Part shown: piece by piece, positions 8,195 to 15,243 of the stretch | How the letters are laid out: each line of letters begins with the position of its first letter | Position numbering within the stretch: the stretch's first letter is position 1 | Assembly (NCBI RefSeq): GCF_019459305.1 | Contig: NZ_JAIBES010000106.1 | Location: forward strand, 1 to 50,169 | Direction of reading: 5' to 3' | Source of the DNA: Sphingopyxis sp. | GTDB lineage: Bacteria > Pseudomonadota > Alphaproteobacteria > Sphingomonadales > Sphingomonadaceae | Length of the DNA stretch: 50,169 bases | Notes under the pieces: generated by a model | What the model was told of the DNA's origin: nothing | Seen by the model: the letters and a program-made list of their open reading frames with translations, nothing else | The model's database searches: none | Program-made: the position numbers and the translations under genes

Positions 8195-8539
8195 ATGAAC
8201 GCAATCATCTGGCATAACCCCGCCTGCGGCACCTCGCGCAAGACGCTCGCGATCCTGGAAGCGACACCCGGCATTGAGCTGACCGTCATAGAATATCTGA
8301 AACAGCCCTACACCGCTGACAAGCTGCGCCAGCTGTTTACCGATGCCGGACTGAAGGCACGCGACGCATTACGGCTTCGCGGGACCGACGCCGAAGAGCG
8401 CGGACTGACCGATGCCCAAGAGGACGCGATCATCGCCGCGATGGCAACGCACCCCGCCTATGTCGAACGTCCGATCGTCGAGACCGAAAAAGGCGTCCGT
8501 CTGTGCCGCCCGCAGGAAGTGGTCCGCGAGATTCTCTAG
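8195..8539 (+). CDS. arsC: ArsC-family arsenate reductase-like protein
   Basis: This 114-residue thioredoxin-fold protein has the ArsC active-site region WHNPACGTSRKTL with C11 as nucleophile, then EYLKQPYTADKL and ERPIVETEKGVRLCRPQE, which carries the conserved arginines of glutaredoxin-linked arsenate reductases. The start at 8195 is chosen because AGGA lies nine bases upstream; a GTG six codons earlier lacks this. No other ars genes are near, so it could equally be an orphan ArsC/Spx-family reductase with another substrate. It converges with the small exported protein gene across a shared hairpin. Confidence 0.85.
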   Translation: MNAIIWHNPACGTSRKTLAILEATPGIELTVIEYLKQPYTADKLRQLFTDAGLKARDALRLRGTDAEERGLTDAQEDAIIAAMATHPAYVERPIVETEKGVRLCRPQEVVREIL

Positions 8540-8587
8540 GCCCCTTCGGTCGTAGCTTGACCGTAACACCCATCTCCTGAAAGCAAA

Positions 8588-8614
8588 GGGGCCACGGACA
8601 ATGTCCGCAGCCCC
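8588..8614. terminator. Bidirectional terminator between arsC and the small exported protein
   Basis: GGGGC-CA-CGGAC-AAT-GTCCG-CA-GCCCC forms a two-part 10-bp stem with one symmetric internal loop. On the minus strand it is followed by TTTGCTTT, good for the 74-residue gene. On the plus strand the tail is weaker. Confidence 0.6.
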
Positions 8615-8640
8615 TCGCTAAAACTCGAATCGCAGACCGA

Positions 8641-8865
8641 TTACGGGCTGGTTGGTTCGTCGTCGCCGTCGGTGAGCAGGACGATCGCTGCGATGATACC
8701 AACAGCTGCCAGCGCCAGAACGATCCAGCTGGTTTCGCCTTCCAGCTCGCTCTGACCTTCGACGGTCGATGCCGCGCGAACACTCTGCGCCGCCGATGCA
8801 GCCACGGGCGCCGCGACCAGCGACGTTGCAGCGAGGCTGATCGCCGCCTTTTTCAACAAATTCAT
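8641..8865 (-). CDS. Small exported membrane protein (74 aa)
   Basis: The 74-residue product has an N-terminal signal (LLKKAAISLAATSLVAAPVAASA), a short polar stretch rich in E, S and Q, one C-terminal membrane segment (SWIVLALAAVGIIAAIVLLT) and an acidic tail (DGDDEP). GGGAG six bases before the ATG supports the start, a promoter-like pair lies upstream and a terminator follows, so it is probably a monocistronic real gene. The function is unknown; a small envelope stress or membrane-modulating protein is one possibility. Confidence 0.7.
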   Translation of the reverse strand: MNLLKKAAISLAATSLVAAPVAASAAQSVRAASTVEGQSELEGETSWIVLALAAVGIIAAIVLLTDGDDEPTSP

Positions 8866-8937
8866 AAAATACTCCCTGTCGTTATGCCTGACGAGGTTTT
8901 GCGCGGCATTACGCTACGATATTGTTCTGCCTTGATA

Positions 8938-8967
8938 TTCATAGCGCGTTGAAGAGGGGGAATGCAA
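8938..8967 (-). promoter_or_regulatory. Candidate sigma-70-type promoter for the 74-aa protein
   Basis: On the minus strand, TTGCAT (8967-8962) is followed after 18 bases by TATGAA (8943-8938). The start codon is about 70 bases downstream. The match is partial, so the call is tentative. Confidence 0.35.
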
Positions 8968-9034
8968 TGGGTCGGCGCATGCGTACTGCCGTAAAAAGCC
9001 GCCAGATTGGCGCAAACTTCGTCGGTAAAATGTA

Positions 9035-10144
9035 CTAGCCCGCCATGATCCTGCCGCTCGAGATCGCGAATCGCGTCACTGGCCCCGGCATATCGCCGAA
9101 CAGCCCCGCCTCGGTCCCGGTCAGCCATGCCTGCCCCCCCTGGTCCGCCAGCCGGGCGTAAAGCGCTGCGCGGCGCTGCGGATCCAGGTGCGCCGCCACC
9201 TCGTCGAGCAGCAGGACCGGTCGCTGCCCACGCGCCCGTGCGACACAGTCGCTGTGGGCAAGAACAAGCGACAGCAGCATCGCCTTTTGCTCGCCGGTCG
9301 AACATCGCGCCGCCATCCGACCGGTCGCCGCATGCACCGCGTTGAGGTCGTCGCGATGCGGCCCCGCCGTTGCGCGCCCGGCGGCAGCATCGATCCGTCG
9401 CCGCCCCGCGAACAACGCTTTCAGCGAATCCGCCCGATGCGGTTCGGCGCGCACCACACCATCGCCGTCAATCAGCGTCAGCAACGGCCGCGCAAAGGGC
9501 GTGTCAGGCTGACCGGCGAGTTCGGTCGATAAGGCTTTCAGCATTTGCTGACGCGCGGCGTCCAGCGCCGCGCCGTGCTCGGCCAGCTGCGCCTCAAGGC
9601 TGGCCAGCCATTGCATATCGGTCACGCCGGGATCGGCCAGCAACTTGCCGCGCGCGCGCAACGCCGCTTCATAGCGATTGCTGTGCTGGGCGTGACGCGG
9701 ATCGAGCGCGAGGACGAGCCGGTCGAGAAAGCGGCGGCGGTTCCCGGCGGTTTCGACGAATAGCCGGTCCATCGCCGGGGTCAGCCACAGCACGCCCAGC
9801 CACTCCCCCATCGATGCGGCGGCGGCGGCGCTGCCGTTGATCCGCACCAGCCGACGTCCCGGCTGCGCTGGCTCAATACCGGTGCCAAGCGATACTGGGG
9901 GCAGGGCATCGCCCGCCAGCACTTCGGCAAAGACTGCAAAACCGCCGCTCGCGCCATCGCGCACCATATCGGCCAGCGCGGCGCGGCGCAGTCCGCGGCC
10001 CGGCGCGAGCAACGAGATCGCTTCCAATATATTGGTCTTGCCCGCGCCATTGTCGCCGTGCAGCGCCACCAGGCCCGGCCCGGCGACCAGCTCCGCCGCG
10101 GAATGATTGCGAAAATCGGTCAGCGAAAGGCGGGTCAGCGTCAT
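9035..10144 (-). CDS. recF: DNA replication/repair protein RecF
   Basis: The 369-residue SMC-like ATPase has the Walker A loop GDNGAGKTN (residues 30-38), the opening [12 protein letters not shown] typical of RecF, the [17 protein letters not shown] signature and a Walker B-like [13 protein letters not shown]. RecF loads RecA at gaps in duplex DNA and acts with RecO and RecR in recombinational repair. It is cytosolic and of normal length. Here it is not beside dnaA-dnaN-gyrB, as is common in alphaproteobacteria. It is divergent from the PspC unit and followed on the same strand by the 74-residue protein gene. Confidence 0.97.
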   Translation of the reverse strand: MTLTRLSLTDFRNHSAAELVAGPGLVALHGDNGAGKTNILEAISLLAPGRGLRRAALADMVRDGASGGFAVFAEVLAGDALPPVSLGTGIEPAQPGRRLVRINGSAAAAASMGEWLGVLWLTPAMDRLFVETAGNRRRFLDRLVLALDPRHAQHSNRYEAALRARGKLLADPGVTDMQWLASLEAQLAEHGAALDAARQQMLKALSTELAGQPDTPFARPLLTLIDGDGVVRAEPHRADSLKALFAGRRRIDAAAGRATAGPHRDDLNAVHAATGRMAARCSTGEQKAMLLSLVLAHSDCVARARGQRPVLLLDEVAAHLDPQRRAALYARLADQGGQAWLTGTEAGLFGDMPGPVTRFAISSGRIMAG

Positions 10145-10390
10145 CTCATAGGGCGCCTACCGCAGCTCTTCCCGTCACGCCACCCCGCAGCCTTCCCACG
10201 TTGACGCGGCAAATACTGCGTTCTCGACGCCGCGTGCGACAAAGGCAAAGAGCGGCCCGAGGCGACAAATCGGAAATGACCCTGCAATTTTTTCCAACTT
10301 GCGGTAATTTTCACCATCTCACCGCATATTTTGCACCAGAATAATCTGTCACGAACCCAAAAACCCCACTTAACCGTCGATGAACGCAGT
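10145..10390. other. Intergenic region between recF and the PspC unit
   Basis: This divergent intergenic region carries the unidentified recF promoter and the upstream region of the sigma-54-type promoter. An A+T-rich stretch at 10285-10350, unusual for this genome, would suit enhancer binding or DNA bending upstream of a sigma-54 promoter. No coding frame is convincing. Confidence 0.4.
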
Positions 10391-10406
10391 TGGCACGGTC
10401 TCTGCA
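10391..10406 (+). promoter_or_regulatory. Sigma-54 (RpoN)-type promoter for the PspC unit
   Basis: TGGCAC-GGTCT-CTGCA matches the -24/-12 consensus TGGCAC-N5-TTGCW at all but one position. The invariant GG (10392-10393) and GC (10404-10405) have the required spacing. Transcription would start near 10417, about 47 bases before the first ATG. Phage-shock operons of enterobacteria are sigma-54/PspF controlled, which fits the PspC-domain gene downstream. Confidence 0.65.
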
Positions 10407-10463
10407 TAAGTGTCGGCATCCACCGGAACGGTCCGAGTGGAAGGTTCAAGGAAGGAAAATATC

Positions 10464-10577
10464 ATGGCCCATTTCAATGTCGACTCGTTCAAAAGCTACG
10501 CCATTGCCGCCGTTGCTTCGCTCTACGCCTCGGTAATGCTGCTCGGCATTGCCAGCTCGAACAGCTTGATCGTCTGA
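10464..10577 (+). CDS. 37-residue hydrophobic peptide upstream of PspC
   Basis: This short frame encodes 37 residues beginning MAHFNVDSFKSYAI, followed by a hydrophobic helix (AAVASLYASVMLLGIA) and a polar SSNSLIV tail. A GGAAGGA Shine-Dalgarno lies just upstream, and the frame follows the sigma-54-type promoter directly. The next gene begins 54 bases after its stop. It is most likely a small inner-membrane peptide co-expressed with the PspC protein. No family is recognised; support comes from the ribosome site, position and membrane-helix composition. Confidence 0.6.
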   Translation: MAHFNVDSFKSYAIAAVASLYASVMLLGIASSNSLIV

Positions 10578-10631
10578 TCGGATTCGATGCCCAAAAACGC
10601 CGGCCGCAAGGCCGGGATGGAAAGGAATGAA

Positions 10632-10811
10632 ATGAAACAGGGTTTTCGCAAGAATCGTCGCGATGGTGTCATTTTCGGTGTCTGCGCCGGGATGGCAGAC
10701 CAGTTCGGCTTCGACGTCTTGTGGACGCGCGTCGGCTTTGTCGCCTTGACGCTGCTGGGCTTTGGCCTGCCGCTGCTGCTGTACCTCGCTGTCGCAATCC
10801 TCGCGCCATAG
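10632..10811 (+). CDS. PspC-domain membrane protein
   Basis: The 59-residue product is essentially one PspC domain: NRRDGVIFGVCAGMADQFGFDVLWTR, then two hydrophobic stretches (VGFVALTLLGF, LPLLLYLAVAIL). The KN..DGVIFGVCAG motif and the W/R after the amphipathic segment are typical. The ATG at 10632 is chosen because AAGGA lies five to six bases upstream; starts farther up (10587, 10617) have poorer spacing. Full-length PspC is about 120 residues with a C-terminal regulatory part, so this is a minimal version. It probably senses or buffers inner-membrane stress. Confidence 0.85.
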   Translation: MKQGFRKNRRDGVIFGVCAGMADQFGFDVLWTRVGFVALTLLGFGLPLLLYLAVAILAP

Positions 10812-10874
10812 GGCAGCCTACCGGGCCGGACGCGTTCGACGCGCGTCGCACCGGCCCGCCTGATCCCAATACAC

Positions 10875-10905
10875 AAGGGCTCGTCGGCGAGGCCGGCGAG
10901 CCCTT
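10875..10905. terminator. Bidirectional stem-loop between PspC gene and grx4
   Basis: AAGGGCTCG and CGAGCCCTT form a perfect 9-bp outer stem, extended by a T-G pair and CGGC/GCCG around a GAG loop. It lies between convergent genes, as expected for a shared terminator. Confidence 0.65.
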
Positions 10906-10988
10906 CGCATTTCAGCGCAGGATCGAACTGTTGGGATGCAGCGCTGGCCGCGTAACGCCACCGATCATGGGTAGCTAGCCGGCCGCGT

Positions 10989-11318
10989 TCACTCCGCCCG
11001 CGCAGGGATCCCGGTCATCAGCGTGTGCAGCTCACCCGCTTCCCACATTTCCATCATGATGTCCGATCCGCCGACAAACTCACCCTTCACATACAGCTGG
11101 GGAATCGTGGGCCAGTCGGAAAATTCCTTGATGCCCTGCCGAACTTCCATGTCCTGCAGCACGTCGACAGTCTCATATTCGACCCCGAGCCGGTCGAGCA
11201 TCGCGATCGCGCGCGACGAAAAGCCGCATTGCGGGAACAGCGGCGTGCCCTTCATGAACAGCAGCACGGGATTGTCGGCGACCAGCTTGGCGATGCGGTC
11301 ATGCGTGGGTTCGGTCAT
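10989..11318 (-). CDS. grxD: Monothiol glutaredoxin, Grx4 family
   Basis: The 109-residue protein has the monothiol active site PQCGFS (C31), preceded by [12 protein letters not shown] and followed by [19 protein letters not shown], the glutathione-binding segments of CGFS glutaredoxins. Such proteins bind a bridging [2Fe-2S] cluster with glutathione and work with BolA in iron-sulfur trafficking and iron sensing. The neighbouring bolA gene 45 bp upstream on the same strand fits that partnership. It is cytosolic and of normal length. Confidence 0.95.
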   Translation of the reverse strand: MTEPTHDRIAKLVADNPVLLFMKGTPLFPQCGFSSRAIAMLDRLGVEYETVDVLQDMEVRQGIKEFSDWPTIPQLYVKGEFVGGSDIMMEMWEAGELHTLMTGIPARAE

Positions 11319-11363
11319 AATCGTCTCCGGTAGCGCCTGGCGCCAGAAATTTGATGCTGGTCC

Positions 11364-11597
11364 CTATGAAGGAACGGCAGTCGTCAATTGCAAGGCATGA
11401 AGTTCGCCGCCCATGCGTCCGCCAAGCGCTGCATAGACCGCCTTGTGCTGCGCGACGCGCGTCATGCCGCGAAACGATTCGCTGACGACATGCGCGGCAT
11501 AATGGTCGTTGTCGCCCGCAAGATCGGTAATCGCGACCTCGGCATCGGGAAACGCCGTGACGATCATCGCCCGCAGATCATCTTCGCGAATACCCAT
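11364..11597 (-). CDS. bolA: BolA-family protein
   Basis: The 77-residue protein has the BolA fold signature: an N-terminal helix (REDDLRAMIVTAFPDAEVAITDLAGD), then HYAAHVVSESFRGMTRVAQHKAVYAAL and GGELHALQLTT. Conserved histidines can join a glutaredoxin in binding a [2Fe-2S] cluster. The start is placed at the ATG at 11597, four bases after the DUF1476 stop. A longer frame would overlap that gene and add 18 residues not typical of the family. The order DUF1476-bolA-grx4 suggests one transcript for iron-sulfur handling. Confidence 0.93.
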   Translation of the reverse strand: MGIREDDLRAMIVTAFPDAEVAITDLAGDNDHYAAHVVSESFRGMTRVAQHKAVYAALGGRMGGELHALQLTTAVPS

Positions 11598-11601
11598 TGG
11601 C

Positions 11602-11928
11602 TCAGCCCTGCTTGTCCATGAACTGGCGTCGTGCTTCGACCGCCTTGTCATTTAGCGCGGCGCGGATTTCGGCATCGCTGATCTCGACCTGCGCTGCGGT
11701 CAGGTCGCCCGCGAGCTTGCGAATCACGTCTTCGTCGCCAGCTTCCTCGAAATCGGCCTGCACCACCGCCTTGGCATAGGCATCGGTTTCTTCGGGGGTC
11801 AGCCCCATCCGTTCGGCGGCCCATTCGCCGACCAGCCGGTTGCGGCGCGCGGTGATGCGGAACTGTGCGTCCTGATCACGGGCAAATTGGGCCTCAAAGG
11901 CGCGTTCACGATCGTCGAATCCGCTCAT
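11602..11928 (-). CDS. DUF1476 protein (ATPase inhibitor subunit zeta family)
   Basis: The 108-residue, highly charged helical protein matches DUF1476: an MSGFDDRERAFEAQFARDQD start, then FRITARRNRLVGEWAAERMGL and LNDKAVEARRQFM. In Paracoccus this family is the zeta subunit, which inhibits the F1-ATPase by inserting its N-terminus. GAGGA five bases before the ATG supports the start. It heads the minus-strand run with bolA and grx4 and is divergent from the CHAT gene. Confidence 0.92.
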   Translation of the reverse strand: MSGFDDRERAFEAQFARDQDAQFRITARRNRLVGEWAAERMGLTPEETDAYAKAVVQADFEEAGDEDVIRKLAGDLTAAQVEISDAEIRAALNDKAVEARRQFMDKQG

Positions 11929-12137
11929 ATTGTCCTCACGGGTTTGAAACTGTCGCTTTGCAGATAGGTTGCGCGCCCGATGGGTGCAAGCGACCTGTGC
12001 GGCTGATCACTTCCCTTTTGCAGGCGAAGGGGTTAGGCTCCGGATCAGGGAATGGGTCGTACCGCAGCAATGAAGACTGCGCCTTGCCGCAAATGCGTCG
12101 GCACGGCGCCTCTGGCCTTGGGTTTGGGGGATTGGTG

Positions 12138-15100
12138 ATGACCGTTCGACGTCCGTTTTGCCTGCCGATTCTGGCGGCGATCGCCTTGGCGGCGCCCGGA
12201 GCCGCGCAGGCGCAGGGCACCGATCCCACGCTGCGCGACAGCTTTTCGATCGGCGATCAGGGCGGCTCGCTGTGCGCGGTGCAGGCTACGGTGCGCGATG
12301 CCATCATCGACGGCATGTTCGATCGCGCCTGGGTGATCCTGTGCCGCGACACCAGCCAGCCGGTCGGATATGTTCGCATGCTGCGCGCCAGCCCCGATCA
12401 AGCTCTCGCCCGGATCGAACGCGGTCGCGCCGACACCGTCACTTGCGCCGCCGACGGAACCTGCACGGTCAATGACAGCAGCGTTGTGTGGCAAACCCGG
12501 ATCGAAACGGACGGCAACACTGCCTACACGGTCGAAGGTTTCGCCGCCTATGGCGACGCGCTCAACCTGGCGCTCGAATCGATCCGCCAGCGCAAAGTCA
12601 TCCCCGGCGTCATCAAGGTCGCAACGACGTCGGTCGGTGGCAATGACGGTTTCGCCCGTACCCTGGCGGGCGCAATCGACGTCGATAAGGCACTCGCCGA
12701 GGGCTATCGGCGCAATCACAGCGGCGATTATGCCGAAGCCGCCGAATTTTTCGAAACCCTGTCACGCCGCACCCAAGACGACCAAGCCGCCGCCGACATC
12801 GACCCGACCGAATTCACCCTGAACCGCGCGCTGCAACGCTCGAACCTCGGTGAGTTCGGCGAGGCTGAACGCCTGTTTTCCGAGGCCGAGGCGGTACCGA
12901 CGAGCGACCCGGTCCAGCTGCGCCTGCGCCGCAATTTCCGCGCGATCCACGCCCTGAACCAGCGCGATTATGACGGCGCGGCCGAGTTGTTGCAGCGACC
13001 GATTGCCCCGCTGACCACTGCGATCACGGTTGAGGGTTCCAGCGTCACCTTGACCCCGACAATCGTCGCCGGGGTCAACAGCGGCAGCAATGCCCGCGCC
13101 GTCCAGCAAGGGTCGGATCGCGAACGGCTGACCCCGCTCGAACGCGCCCAGATCATCGATGCACAGGCGGTCCATCTGCTCGGCACAGTCGAACGGCTGC
13201 GCGGCAATGGCGCGGCGGCCAAGGCGGCGCAGATCAAAGGCCTGTCCGATGCACTCGCAGTCCGCGAAGGCCGCGTTACCTCGATCGTCCGCTTGCGCTC
13301 GCAAATGCTGGGAGAACTCGCCGTCGCGGAAGAGGCGCTCGGCGACATCGCCGCCGCCGACGCACGTTTTCTGGAATCGATGAACGCGCTCGCGGTCGAA
13401 TATCCCGAAACCAACGCGCTCGCTTCGGCGCGGGCGCGCTACGCCGCCTTCCTGACCCGCCATGGTCAGGACGACAAGGCGCTGACCATCTATCGCGACG
13501 TCGTCACCGCGCTAGCCGTGTCGCAGCGCTCAACAACCGGCATGGCGAATATGATGGCGCCCTATTACCGGCTGCTCGCCAGCCGCGCCGCGACCGATCC
13601 CACCGCAGTCAGCGATTTCTTCGTCGCCAGCCAGTTGCAAGTTCGCCCCGGTGTTGCCGACACCCAGGCGGTGCTGGCGCGCGAATTGTCGAGTGGCAGC
13701 GACGATGGCGCGCGGCTGTTCCGCCAGGCGACGACGCTGAACCGCGATATCGAACGTGCGCGGATCGAGGATGCGCGGCTTGGTCAATTGCCGGTTTCGC
13801 CCGAGATCAACGCGCTGCGCGCCGATCTGAAGACGCAGCTCGACAATCTGTCGTTCCAGCAAGCCGAAACGATCGTCGCACTGGGCGCCTTTCCCCAATA
13901 TCGCGTCGTCGCGCCGGGCAAGCTCGACCTGCCCGAACTGCAGCAGGTGCTGCACGCCGACGAAGCCTATCTGAAGATGCTGGTTGTCGGCGATTCCGTC
14001 TATGCGATGCTGATCGAGCCGACCGGCGCCCAGCTGTGGAAATCGGACATCAGCGCCGCGGCGCTCGAGACCGCGGTTGATACGATCCGCTCAACGATCT
14101 CGATCGTCGAAAATGGCCGCCGCGTTACCTATCCCTTCGATGCGGCGACTGCGTACAAGCTGTACGGTCAGTTGTTCGCCCCGGTTGCGGCGCGCCTGCC
14201 GAACATTGCGCATCTGATCTTCGAACCCGACGGAGCTATGCTACGGCTGCCGATCAACCTGCTGATCACCGCCGACACCGGGCTTGCCGCCTATGACCAG
14301 CGGCTGCTCGATCCCGATGCCGATCCGTTCGACATGCGCCAGGTCGCCTGGCTCGGGCGCACGACGCGGCCGAGCACCGCGGTGTCGACGCTCGCGTTCC
14401 GCAATGCGCGGCAGGCGGCACCGTCGACGGCGGCTAACCAATATTTCGGGCTGGGCCAGAATCTGCCGATCAACGGTACCACCCTGCCCTCGCTCGGCAC
14501 CCGCGGCGCGGCGGGCGGTACCGTCGACGGAAGCTGCCAGTGGGACGTCTCGCAATGGGCGCGCCCGATTTCCGCCGACGAGCTGGTGACCGCGCGCAAT
14601 GCGATGGGCGGCGATGCCGGGACACTGCTCACTGGTGGCGCCTTCACCGACAGCGCGGTCAAGACCCGCACCGACCTCAATGACTATCGCATCATCCATT
14701 TTGCCACCCACGGGCTCGTGACCGCGCCGCGCCCCGCCTGCCCCGCGCGCCCCGCGCTGGTCACCTCGTTCGGCGACGGCGATTCGGACGGGCTGTTGAC
14801 GTTCCAGGAAATCTTCGACCTCAAGATCAACGCCGATCTGGTCATTCTGTCGGCGTGCGACACCGCGGGGGCGGCATCGGTCGCGGCGACGCGCGAGGCG
14901 GGGCTGTCGGGCGGCGGCAATGCGCTCGACGGGCTGGTGCGCAGCTTTATCGGCGCCGGCGGCCGTTCGGTGATCGCCAGCCACTGGCCTGCGCCCGACG
15001 ATTTCGACGCCACCAAGCGCCTGATCGGCGGCCTGTTCAGCGCCAATCAAGGCACCAGCGTCGCCGATGCGATGTGGGGGACGCAGATGCGGCTGATGGA

Positions 15101-15239
15101 CGACAAGCAGACGTCGCATCCTTATTATTGGGCCGGGTTTGCGATCATCGGCGACGGCGGCCAGCCGCTGCTGCACGGCACGACGGCCACCGCCGACGCC
15201 GTACCCGCACAGGAAGGTGTCGGCCGCGCTGCCCGCTAA
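12138..15239 (+). CDS. Exported CHAT-domain (caspase-like) protein with TPR-like region
   Basis: The 1,033-residue protein starts with a signal peptide (RRPFCLPILAAIALAAPGAAQA) at the ATG preceded by TTGGGGG; the frame is open farther upstream but without an export signal. Residues of about 180-500 are helical repeats of tetratricopeptide character (YRRNHSGDYAEAAEFFETLSRR, LGEFGEAERLFSEAEAV). The C-terminal 350 residues form a CHAT domain with a predicted catalytic dyad H858 (HFATHG) and C907 (LSACDT), and the family ending HPYYWAGFAIIGDG. CHAT proteases share the caspase/separase fold. A signal peptide places this one in the periplasm or outside the cell. It is first of a run with a CHASE2 cyclase, an exported protein and a two-partner secretion pair, so its target may be the exoprotein or an envelope factor (inference). 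Confidence 0.9.
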   Translation: MTVRRPFCLPILAAIALAAPGAAQAQGTDPTLRDSFSIGDQGGSLCAVQATVRDAIIDGMFDRAWVILCRDTSQPVGYVRMLRASPDQALARIERGRADTVTCAADGTCTVNDSSVVWQTRIETDGNTAYTVEGFAAYGDALNLALESIRQRKVIPGVIKVATTSVGGNDGFARTLAGAIDVDKALAEGYRRNHSGDYAEAAEFFETLSRRTQDDQAAADIDPTEFTLNRALQRSNLGEFGEAERLFSEAEAVPTSDPVQLRLRRNFRAIHALNQRDYDGAAELLQRPIAPLTTAITVEGSSVTLTPTIVAGVNSGSNARAVQQGSDRERLTPLERAQIIDAQAVHLLGTVERLRGNGAAAKAAQIKGLSDALAVREGRVTSIVRLRSQMLGELAVAEEALGDIAAADARFLESMNALAVEYPETNALASARARYAAFLTRHGQDDKALTIYRDVVTALAVSQRSTTGMANMMAPYYRLLASRAATDPTAVSDFFVASQLQVRPGVADTQAVLARELSSGSDDGARLFRQATTLNRDIERARIEDARLGQLPVSPEINALRADLKTQLDNLSFQQAETIVALGAFPQYRVVAPGKLDLPELQQVLHADEAYLKMLVVGDSVYAMLIEPTGAQLWKSDISAAALETAVDTIRSTISIVENGRRVTYPFDAATAYKLYGQLFAPVAARLPNIAHLIFEPDGAMLRLPINLLITADTGLAAYDQRLLDPDADPFDMRQVAWLGRTTRPSTAVSTLAFRNARQAAPSTAANQYFGLGQNLPINGTTLPSLGTRGAAGGTVDGSCQWDVSQWARPISADELVTARNAMGGDAGTLLTGGAFTDSAVKTRTDLNDYRIIHFATHGLVTAPRPACPARPALVTSFGDGDSDGLLTFQEIFDLKINADLVILSACDTAGAASVAATREAGLSGGGNALDGLVRSFIGAGGRSVIASHWPAPDDFDATKRLIGGLFSANQGTSVADAMWGTQMRLMDDKQTSHPYYWAGFAIIGDGGQPLLHGTTATADAVPAQEGVGRAAR

Positions 15240-15243
15240 TACC

